A program made the translations under genes and the position numbers. From [Clostridium] aminophilum DSM 10710 (lineage in GTDB: Bacteria > Bacillota > Clostridia > Lachnospirales > Lachnospiraceae), in contig NZ_JONJ01000007.1 of NCBI RefSeq assembly GCF_000711825.1, positions 1 to 64,000 of the forward strand: a stretch of DNA of 64,000 nucleotides, in the 5' to 3' direction. Positions 50,402 through 57,039 of this stretch are shown here, piece by piece (the first letter of the stretch is position 1; every line of letters begins with the position of its first letter). The notes below the pieces were generated by a model. The model saw only the letters and a program-made list of their open reading frames with translations, was not told where the DNA came from and ran no database searches.

Positions 50402-50986
50402 CTATCTCATGTATACCTTACAAAAATGCCGCAAATGCTTCTCGATGTATTCCATGCATTCTTTCTCACACTGCGGCTGTCTGTCTGACCTTGCAATCTG
50501 CAGAACAGCCGGTGCGGTAAGTTCTACTGCAAGCAGCTTCGGATCATCCTTTTCGACTATCCCCTCATCCATCATTCCCTTGATAATCTTTGCAAACATC
50601 CTCTGTATTCCATCCAGCTGATGCCTGGTTGTAACCTCGGAAATCCTTTCATTCCTGAACTGCTCTTGCACAAGAAGCATCCGCGTCTTGCGGATTATGG
50701 GATCCCGCATTGTGAATGAGATCCTTTCCATAGTCACCTTTATAAACTCCTCCCGGCTCTCAGGCACCTTCCCGATGTTTTTCTCAGATCCAAACATTAC
50801 CTCATACCGCTCTTCCGCAGAATCAATCAACGCATTCAGAATGTCCTCTTTGCCCTTATAGTGCTTATATAGCGATGGAGCTTTGATCCCGACATTATTT
50901 GCAATCTGCTCCACGCTTGTTCCATCATATCCATTCTCTGCAAATAACGTTAATGCCGCATCCAGTATTTTCTCTTTGGTAGACAT
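50402..50986 (-). CDS. TetR family transcriptional regulator
   Basis: Regulator of 194 residues. The N-terminal helix-turn-helix (GYDGTSVEQIANNVGIKAPSLYKHYKGKEDIL) is followed by an all-helical ligand/dimer domain. The start ATG at 50986 has GGAGG five bases upstream; earlier Mets lie in the operator region. Its promoter has two GCTAAT/ATTAGC-type operators, one between the -35 and -10 boxes, so it is surely autoregulated. A truncated copy with the same promoter lies 1.7 kb downstream. The ligand is unknown. Confidence 0.93.
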   Translation of the reverse strand: MSTKEKILDAALTLFAENGYDGTSVEQIANNVGIKAPSLYKHYKGKEDILNALIDSAEERYEVMFGSEKNIGKVPESREEFIKVTMERISFTMRDPIIRKTRMLLVQEQFRNERISEVTTRHQLDGIQRMFAKIIKGMMDEGIVEKDDPKLLAVELTAPAVLQIARSDRQPQCEKECMEYIEKHLRHFCKVYMR

Positions 50987-51001
50987 TGTATCCTCCATTC
51001 C

Positions 51002-51049
51002 GCTAATAAGCATTAGCCTTATTATAGCTAACGTTCATTAGTCAGTCAA
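51002..51049 (-). promoter_or_regulatory. TetR autoregulated promoter with two operators
   Basis: On the minus strand TTGACT (51044-51049) and TATAAT are separated by 17 bases that form one dyad (CTAA...TTAG arms); a second dyad GCTAATAAGCATTAGC occupies 51002-51017. Dyad centres are 25 bp apart. Confidence 0.85.
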
Positions 51050-51064
51050 GTTTTTTTCTGTGCT

Positions 51065-51108
51065 AAAAAAGCCTGCGAACATCAGGATTTCTCCCAATGC
51101 CCGCAGGC
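51065..51108 (-). terminator. Terminator on the minus strand before TetR promoter
   Basis: GCCTGCG (51071-51077) pairs with CGCAGGC (51102-51108), and a T-run follows on the minus strand. It lies after the RlmD remnant, so it would end the PAP2 and remnant transcript. Confidence 0.7.
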
Positions 51109-51148
51109 GTGATTAAATAGAATTGTTTTTTCAAATCTTATCCATTAT

Positions 51149-51272
51149 TTATCTATCATTTTTCTCCGAATCCTTGATTCTATAGTAATCCTCTACATCC
51201 AAGCCCAGATCTACATGAGATTTCGACCTTGTAACATTTTTACCTAAGAGAACCACCGTCTCCACATGCCTG
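51149..51272 (-). pseudogene. 3' remnant of a second RlmD-type methyltransferase gene
   Basis: About 40 codons read RHVETVVLLG, then TRSKSHVDLGLDVEDYYRIK, aligning with the C-terminus of the intact RlmD at 52357-53778 (HVETVCLLS ... LDVEMADYYRIK). DNA identity is moderate, so this is not a recent copy. Nothing upstream matches, and the intact gene lies 1.1 kb away, beyond PAP2. It looks like the leftover of a replaced or foreign rlmD. Confidence 0.78.
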
Positions 51273-51356
51273 TTGTTCGATTATCAAATACTTTTTCTGC
51301 AATAAAGCGTATCGCCCACGCGCACCCCTGATCGATCTTGGTATCTCCTATTTATT
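51273..51356. other. Short gap between RlmD remnant and PAP2 gene
   Basis: Contains disrupted sequence with no open frame or hairpin that I can support; it may be decayed material linked to the remnant. Confidence 0.4.
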
Positions 51357-52253
51357 TCAATTTGCTCTGGCTGCCGACAAAAACGCTTCGCTTATGACGG
51401 CATAGATAATATATGTGATGAGCGTTCCGAAGCATACATCGGATAAAAAGTGATTGGTCATGTGGATGCGGTTATAGGCATAGATCAGCACGAAGATGCA
51501 GGCTACGAAAAAGCATATGTGATTCCTTCTGCTGCTCTTTCCTCTCGCTACATCAGAAAGCATGGGAAGCGAAAACATCATGCTGGCGATGGTCATGTTG
51601 CCGCTCGGCCAAGATTTGAAGCTGTCATCGCTGCCCGCGAGGTTGGGGACCATCTGCCACCAGCTGCGGAACTGGCTAATCGGATCGTCCAAAGTGATCA
51701 GGTATTTATAACGGGGGCGCGAAGCGAGCTGCTTGAGCCAGGCGTTCACATTGTCTGCCGTTATTCCGGCGATAAGGATCGCCGCTCCGACGGCAATGAG
51801 TCTGTCGGGGTCGCTGTCGTCGAGCAGGCGTATCATCACAAACGGGACCCATAAATAAAGTACCGCCCAGAAAAGCCAGCTTAAGACTGACAGCATCGGA
51901 GAAGCCTCCCCGGGAACGTAGCCGAACAGTGCGCGGACGCTTTTGCCGTTATAGCTGTTGGAATAATACACAGCCATAAACAGGCTCAAAGAAAGCAAAG
52001 TATATGCCAGTGCGCGGTAACGATCCCCCTTTTTCTTGAGGCCCACAAATAAGCATGATCCTGCCGCAGGGTACAGGCAGTAGGAAAAGTATGATCCATA
52101 TGTGGCGAAGAATGCGCCGAGTTCAGTCTTATTGGCAAGCATCTCGTTGATCCTGAAGTCATAAAACGAACCGATGATTATTCCAAGCAGACAGGTAGCC
52201 ATGACGCCCAAAAAACAGGCGGCGGGCACCGCCATGATAGTTTTCCTTTTCAT
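51357..52253 (-). CDS. PAP2 family membrane phosphatase
   Basis: Membrane protein of 298 residues with about six to eight hydrophobic helices. The PAP2 motifs are KQLASRPRYKYL, SWPSGNMT and NRIHMTNHFLSDV. The middle motif is PSGN where most family members have PSGH; the third-motif His and Asp are present. It may act on lipid or sugar phosphates, but the missing central His makes activity uncertain. The ATG at 52253 has GGAGG eight bases upstream. Confidence 0.85.
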   Translation of the reverse strand: MKRKTIMAVPAACFLGVMATCLLGIIIGSFYDFRINEMLANKTELGAFFATYGSYFSYCLYPAAGSCLFVGLKKKGDRYRALAYTLLSLSLFMAVYYSNSYNGKSVRALFGYVPGEASPMLSVLSWLFWAVLYLWVPFVMIRLLDDSDPDRLIAVGAAILIAGITADNVNAWLKQLASRPRYKYLITLDDPISQFRSWWQMVPNLAGSDDSFKSWPSGNMTIASMMFSLPMLSDVARGKSSRRNHICFFVACIFVLIYAYNRIHMTNHFLSDVCFGTLITYIIYAVISEAFLSAARAN

Positions 52254-52310
52254 ATTTTTGTCCTCCAGGCTCAAGCAGACAAGCTTGCTTGTCTATTGAG
52301 CTGTCAATCA

Positions 52311-52336
52311 AAGTTTGAAAGTTTACTTTCAAACTT
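52311..52336 (-). terminator. Terminator-like hairpin after rlmD
   Basis: A perfect 12-bp stem (AAGTTTGAAAGT with ACTTTCAAACTT, two-base loop) follows the rlmD stop; the minus strand continues with TTTGATTG. The motif resembles the hairpins near 10.96-11.02 kb. A second inverted repeat (52269-52301) follows. Confidence 0.5.
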
Positions 52337-52356
52337 CCCCCATTCTTTGAACTGAT

Positions 52357-53778
52357 TTATACCGGAAAGGTGGTAGAATTCTTCCCTTCGTTCTTGATGC
52401 GATAGTAATCTGCCATCTCCACATCAAGCGTAATATAGGACTCTTTCTTCTTGCTTCGGGTGTTGCTCAAGAGGCACACAGTCTCCACATGCTGCGTCAT
52501 CGGGAACATGTCATAGGGTCTTGCTTTTTCCGCCTTATATCCAAGCCTCTGGAACAGCTTCAGATCTCTTGCGAGCGTATCCGGTCCGCAGGAGACATAG
52601 ATCACGCGGGACGGACCGATCTCCGCCACCGAACGGATAAACTCTTCCGTGGAGCCCGAACGCGGCGGATCCATCAGAACGACATCCACCTTCTCTTTCT
52701 GCTCCGCCATCTCCCGCAGGAAAACGCCGGCGTCATTGCAGTAGAAATCCGCATTGCGGATCTTGTTTTCCTTTGCGTTCCGGATGGCATCCTTCACGGC
52801 ATCCTTATTCAGCTCCACACCGATCACCTTTTTCGCATGAGAAGCCGCGATCAGTGTCATGGTTCCGATACCGCAGTAGGCATCCACGACGGTTTCATTT
52901 CCCGTAAGGGCCGCCATCTCAATGGCCGCTCCGTAGAGTTTCTCCGTCTGCAGAGAATTAACCTGATAAAAGGACCGCGAGGAAATGCGGAAATGAAGAC
53001 CGCAGAGTTCATCCTCAATATAACCTTTCCCGTAAAGGACATTCTCTTTTGTCCCTAAAACCATGCTGGTCTGACGTTCGTTGATATTCTGCACGACGGT
53101 GGTGATCTCCGGATGTTTTTCGCGAAGCGCCTTCACAAAATTATTTTTGGACGGAAAAACCGGCGATGCGGTCACCAGAACCACCATGATCTGATCGCTC
53201 GTGAAACCGCGGCGCACCAGCACGTGGCGAAGAAGTCCGTAATGGCTGTCCTCGTCATAGGTCTTAATCTTAAAGGATTTCAGCATCCCACGGATGGTGC
53301 GGATGATCTCATCCGCCTTCTTGTCCTCGATCAGACACTCCTCCACCGGGACGATATAATGTGTTCCCTCCTGATACGTGCCGGAAATCACGTTTTTCTT
53401 CCGGTCAATGCCGAAGACCGCGTGAACTTTATTGCGGTAGTGATACGGATAATGCATACCGACGATGCTCTCCACCGGACAGACTCCGTTCAAGAGTCCC
53501 TCCACATATTTCTGCTTTTTGGCAAGCTGTTCCTCATAGGAAATGTCCAGATACTGACAACCGCCGCATTTGTCACAGACAGGGCAGAGCTTATTCTTTG
53601 TGGTTTTCGCGGTCTTTATGTTTTTCTCGTTCTTTATAGCGTTCTCGGTCTTTGTGGCTTTTGCTGTGTTCGTAGTCTTTATGGATTTCTCAGTCTTTGT
53701 ATTTTTTGCTGTCTTTGTGGTTTTTGCTGTTTTCGCGGTGTTCTTCCATGTTCTTTGTTTTTTCTGTTTCTCTTCCAT
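52357..53778 (-). CDS. rlmD: 23S rRNA (uracil-5-)-methyltransferase RlmD/RumA-type
   Basis: SAM-dependent enzyme of 473 residues that methylates a uracil in 23S rRNA. The Fe-S cluster cysteines are CPVCDKCGGCQ (residues 66-76), the SAM site is VVDAYCGIGTMTL, the catalytic-side VVLMDPPRSGS and the nucleophile Cys is in VIYVSCGPDTLARD. The first 60 residues are a Lys/Thr-rich low-complexity extension (KTAKTTKTAKNTKTEK-like) absent from ordinary RlmD, from short DNA repeat expansion. TrmA and RlmC use similar motifs, so the exact uracil is inferred. The start has GAGG seven bases upstream. Confidence 0.92.
   Translation of the reverse strand: MEEKQKKQRTWKNTAKTAKTTKTAKNTKTEKSIKTTNTAKATKTENAIKNEKNIKTAKTTKNKLCPVCDKCGGCQYLDISYEEQLAKKQKYVEGLLNGVCPVESIVGMHYPYHYRNKVHAVFGIDRKKNVISGTYQEGTHYIVPVEECLIEDKKADEIIRTIRGMLKSFKIKTYDEDSHYGLLRHVLVRRGFTSDQIMVVLVTASPVFPSKNNFVKALREKHPEITTVVQNINERQTSMVLGTKENVLYGKGYIEDELCGLHFRISSRSFYQVNSLQTEKLYGAAIEMAALTGNETVVDAYCGIGTMTLIAASHAKKVIGVELNKDAVKDAIRNAKENKIRNADFYCNDAGVFLREMAEQKEKVDVVLMDPPRSGSTEEFIRSVAEIGPSRVIYVSCGPDTLARDLKLFQRLGYKAEKARPYDMFPMTQHVETVCLLSNTRSKKKESYITLDVEMADYYRIKNEGKNSTTFPV
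53573..53768. repeat. Low-complexity repeats encoding the RlmD N-terminal extension
   Basis: Short units such as GTCTTTGTGG and TTTTTGCTG repeat along this stretch and encode K/T/A/N-rich tandem residues. The rest of the gene shows no such bias. Confidence 0.7.
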
Positions 53779-53960
53779 CGATCTTCCTCATCGTCCGCTA
53801 TCCCTGTAAAATTCTCAAAAGGTCCGGAGCGGATTCTCATATATCATCTTACCGGCATCGCTGTGCGGCATGAATCTCTCGCATTTTCTGGTCTGCACAA
53901 AACAGTGCAATTCTGCCCGGTTCTTATCAGCTGATCCCCACCGTTCCTTCACGCTCTGTA

Positions 53961-55274
53961 TCAGGCAGTAAAGTCCTTATAGATCGCCACGTGATCGTAA
54001 ATGCATCTCCACGCGCTGTGCGCGGTTCCGGTCACGCAGATATAGTGTTTTCCGGAGGCCGACTCCATATAACTTGCCGCACAGTTTCCGCTCTGCACCA
54101 CATATCCGGTCTTTGCGCACTGTACCGTGCCGCCGGAATCCTTATCCTCGATCCGGCGCAGAAACCAGTTGGAAATCTTGATTCCCTCCGGATGCTGCTC
54201 CGTCTTCGCCGTGGTGTAGGTATGCGCACTCAGCACCTCACGGGCCAGATCATTTTCCACTGCCGCCTTCAGAATCATCGCCATATCCGTAACCGTGCAG
54301 TGGTTCTGCTCGTCGTAGATTCCGATGACATTGGCAAAATGCGCCGTGTCGGAAAGACCGAGTTCCTGCACTTTCTGATTCATCAGCGCGACAAATGCCT
54401 CCTGAGAGCCCGCAACATAATTTGCAAGGCCAAGAGCCGCATCCGCGCCGGACGGCAGAATCGTGCCGTACAGAAGATCACGGACCGGAACCGTCTCACC
54501 GACGGCAAATCCGACCGCACTGCAGTCGTTCTGATAGATATAATCGGTGATCTCCTGTGTGATCGTGACCTGATCATCGAGATTTTTTATCTGCTCCGCC
54601 GCCACAAGGACAGTCAGAATCTTCGTCATGGACGCCGGACTGATCACCTCATCCGAGGCTCTCTGCGCGACGACATTTCCGTTCTCAAGGTCCACCAGAA
54701 TGCCGTAGTGGCTGTCCACCTCCGGATTCGTGATGGCCTTGGTGCTGCCGTCTTTTACCGGTTTATAGCCGCTGAAAAATGTGGTATTCAGCGCATGTGC
54801 CGAAGCGTTTTCTCCGCTTACGCTCTCTGCCGGGTTTTCCTTTGCGTCATCCGACGGATCCCCCGCATCCGGATTCACTTCCTCATCTTCTGTGGAGGCT
54901 TCCGCCGCGGCACCGCTTAACTCCGTCTCTGCCTGTGTGCTGACCGCGGCCGTCGCCGCGGAAGTGTCCTCTTTCGCGCCTCCGCTGATCATCCCGCTGA
55001 TCCAGTTGACGGAGAGTACAACGAACAGGATCAAAAGCACCGTCAGGAGAAGGGCTCTGCGGATCTCCCGTATACGGCGCTCCCTGCGCCTGCGCTTCCG
55101 GAGCGCTGTCTGACGGTGTCGTCCGCTGCGGCGCTGCATATTTTTCTCATTTCTTCGAAGCTGATGCTCCCGAAATTCCGCGCCTGTTCTTCTCTCGTCG
55201 CGCTCTGCCTGTTCCTGCATCCCGCGGATATTTCTTTTTTTGCGATATCTTCGTGAATCTCTTCCTTTATCCAT
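53961..55274 (-). CDS. D-alanyl-D-alanine carboxypeptidase (PBP5-type, membrane-anchored)
   Basis: Peptidoglycan enzyme of 437 residues. A long basic cytoplasmic N-terminus (about 1-72, rich in Arg) leads to TM at about 73-95 (LLLTVLLILFVVLSVNWISG). An Ala/Thr/Glu-rich linker follows to about 165. The S11 peptidase domain has the active-site SxxK in SPASMTKIL, an SGADAALGLANY motif as SxN-like site and KTG in CAKTGYVV. It trims stem peptides. The N-terminal Arg-rich anchor is unusual; most PBP5 enzymes use a signal peptide and C-terminal helix. Confidence 0.9.
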   Translation of the reverse strand: MDKGRDSRRYRKKRNIRGMQEQAERDERRTGAEFREHQLRRNEKNMQRRSGRHRQTALRKRRRRERRIREIRRALLLTVLLILFVVLSVNWISGMISGGAKEDTSAATAAVSTQAETELSGAAAEASTEDEEVNPDAGDPSDDAKENPAESVSGENASAHALNTTFFSGYKPVKDGSTKAITNPEVDSHYGILVDLENGNVVAQRASDEVISPASMTKILTVLVAAEQIKNLDDQVTITQEITDYIYQNDCSAVGFAVGETVPVRDLLYGTILPSGADAALGLANYVAGSQEAFVALMNQKVQELGLSDTAHFANVIGIYDEQNHCTVTDMAMILKAAVENDLAREVLSAHTYTTAKTEQHPEGIKISNWFLRRIEDKDSGGTVQCAKTGYVVQSGNCAASYMESASGKHYICVTGTAHSAWRCIYDHVAIYKDFTA

Positions 55275-55434
55275 TGATTTCTCTCACCGAAAACGATATT
55301 TCCACCCTTATTTGCGCCCGGAAATACAGGCACAGTCAAGCAAAATTATATGACATTCTCTTGTATGCCGCAATATAGGATTGATTGAGTAACCATGATT
55401 GCCATTCAGCGGACTCGGGCTTTGGCTCGTTGCC

Positions 55435-55474
55435 GCACAAAAAATACGGCCCGGCAGATCCATCTGCCGGGCCG
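55435..55474 (-). terminator. Terminator of the HPr-like gene
   Basis: A 13-bp perfect GC-rich stem (55447-55459 with 55462-55474, two-base loop) followed on the minus strand by TATTTTTTG, about 20 bp past the stop codon. Confidence 0.85.
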
Positions 55475-55495
55475 ATATCCTGAAAACAAAAATGT

Positions 55496-55726
55496 TTATG
55501 CTCTCTTTGCCTCAAGAAGCTCCTCGAAGTTTCCGTTGGTACCGTTATAAGAAACCTTCAGATTCTCTCTGAAATTCAGTCCCATAACACCGAGATAAGA
55601 CTTTGCGTCTACGATCTTTTCAGCGCGGCTCACATTGGAAATATCGATGTCAAAATCACAGCGGGATGCTGCCTCCACAAAAGAACCAACCTCTTCAGGA
55701 TTCAGTCTAATAATCTGATTGCACAT
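55496..55726 (-). CDS. HPr-like protein lacking the phosphorylatable histidine
   Basis: Small protein of 76 residues with an HPr fold: IIRLNPEEVGSFVEAASRCDFDIDI and the KSYLGVMGLNF helix-turn. The loop where HPr has the phosphorylated His is EVGSFVEA and has no His, while a serine remains in the regulatory KSYLG turn. So it cannot carry PTS phosphate but might keep Crh-like regulatory roles. The ATG at 55726 has GAGG nine bases upstream. No PTS gene is nearby. Confidence 0.82.
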   Translation of the reverse strand: MCNQIIRLNPEEVGSFVEAASRCDFDIDISNVSRAEKIVDAKSYLGVMGLNFRENLKVSYNGTNGNFEELLEAKRA

Positions 55727-55741
55727 ATACTGTTGCCTCAC

Positions 55742-56010
55742 TTACCATAATAAATCCCAAACCGGATACGCGATCTGCAATCGCGGAAGCACCGCGATTT
55801 CCGGCTTGCTGTTAGTAGAACAAAGTCCGCAAGCGGACTTCGGCTCCCCCATCCCCTCAGTCCTGAGGGGATGGGGGAGCCCCGCGGACTTTGCGCGCCG
55901 CCGCTGGTCACCGTTAGGTGACAGCTTCCTTACAGCGGCGTGCGCATCCTCGCGGAGCGTTTTTGTTTCATAGGGAATTTCGGAGAAATTTCCTATGAAA
56001 CAAAAACAGC
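55742..56010. repeat. Mosaic palindromic element, copy B
   Basis: In about 180 bp: GTCCGCAAGCGGAC, then a perfect 19-bp-arm inverted repeat (55842-55860 with 55863-55881), then GCGGACTTT closing an outer stem with AAAGTCCGC, then CCGCCGCTG/CAGCGGCG arms, CTCGCGGAGCG, and finally a 17-bp inverted repeat GTTTCATAGG.../...CCTATGAAAC (about 55966-56001). Blocks recur near 6.5, 8.5 and 63.5 kb, so this is a mobile-like intergenic family without coding capacity. Confidence 0.75.
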
Positions 56011-56299
56011 GCTTAAAATAAGCGCCAGTTCATCACCTGACATATGCTACACGAAAATGACGCCTTTTGCAATCTTTTTCTCATTTTTCTCTTAATCGCC
56101 CAGTTTCGCGCATTATGGAAGTGATTAATTGTCAGCTTTTCCGGTTTGTTCTTTTTTTGCATCCTCGTATTATGGATAATTCTTCCGGATATCTTCCGGA
56201 TAAAAAGACCGTCACTTTGCGCGCCGCGGCTGATCACCGCAAAATGCATCTACCACTCGGCGGCGCGTATCACACGGAGGAATTATGTGTCCGCGATGC
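56011..56299. other. Gap between mosaic repeat and YoaK-type gene
   Basis: I see no supported gene. It carries no clear ribosome binding site or terminator. Confidence 0.4.
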
Positions 56300-57028
56300 T
56301 CATCCCGCGTCATGTTTTCGTTCACGATCGGTCTCCATCAGCAGGAAAGCGGCGAAGAGAGCCGCACAGCAAACCCACACCGAGCGGATTCCAAGAGCAG
56401 CGCTGAGATTTCCCCCGATTCCCGCTCCGATTCCGAAAATCGCGATGATCGCGTAATAGCACAGTGCCTTCTTCAGATCCTCCCTTTTCCCGATGCGCAT
56501 AAAAGTGGACAGCGACGCCGTTCCGCTTCGAAGATTTCCGATACACATCGTGCTTGCATAGGCATTTCCCGCCACTTTTCGGAATGCCTGCACCTGCATC
56601 GCACAGGAAAATGAAACAATCGCACTGGAGATCATGTTCATGCTCTCCGGCACAAGTCCCGCAATCAACAGCAGCACCATCTCTCCGAGAAGAATCCCCT
56701 GTCTCCAGTGCAGAGACTTCGCGAATTTGAATTTGCCCTGAACCTGCTCCGTGCAGAGTACGCCGCCGGCAAATGCCAGCAGCGGTATGAGATACCGGAA
56801 CGCCGGTCTCCACTCTCCTGCCAGAAGATGGGTGCTCATCAGCACGATATTTCCGGTCTGGGCGTTGGCAAACACTCCGTCACGAACGATGTAGGTATAG
56901 GCATCCTGAAATCCCCCGCTGAACGCCAGAAACGCACTCAGGATAAATGCCTCCGACATCTGCTCCTGCTTTGTCAGCCTTTTTTTCCACTGTTTTCTCC
57001 AGTTTTTTTCTTCTGTTGTACTGCTCAT
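56300..57028 (-). CDS. DUF1275 (YoaK-type) membrane protein
   Basis: Membrane protein of 242 residues with about six to seven hydrophobic helices. Family marks are FSGGFQDAYTYIVRDGVFANAQTGNIVLMS near the N-terminus and the later AMQVQAFRKVAGNAYASTMCIGNLRS segment. Function in the family is unknown; transport is suspected. It starts 11 bp after the helicase stop in the same direction, so it may be co-transcribed. Confidence 0.9.
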   Translation of the reverse strand: MSSTTEEKNWRKQWKKRLTKQEQMSEAFILSAFLAFSGGFQDAYTYIVRDGVFANAQTGNIVLMSTHLLAGEWRPAFRYLIPLLAFAGGVLCTEQVQGKFKFAKSLHWRQGILLGEMVLLLIAGLVPESMNMISSAIVSFSCAMQVQAFRKVAGNAYASTMCIGNLRSGTASLSTFMRIGKREDLKKALCYYAIIAIFGIGAGIGGNLSAALGIRSVWVCCAALFAAFLLMETDRERKHDAG

Positions 57029-57039
57029 TTTCTCTGCCT

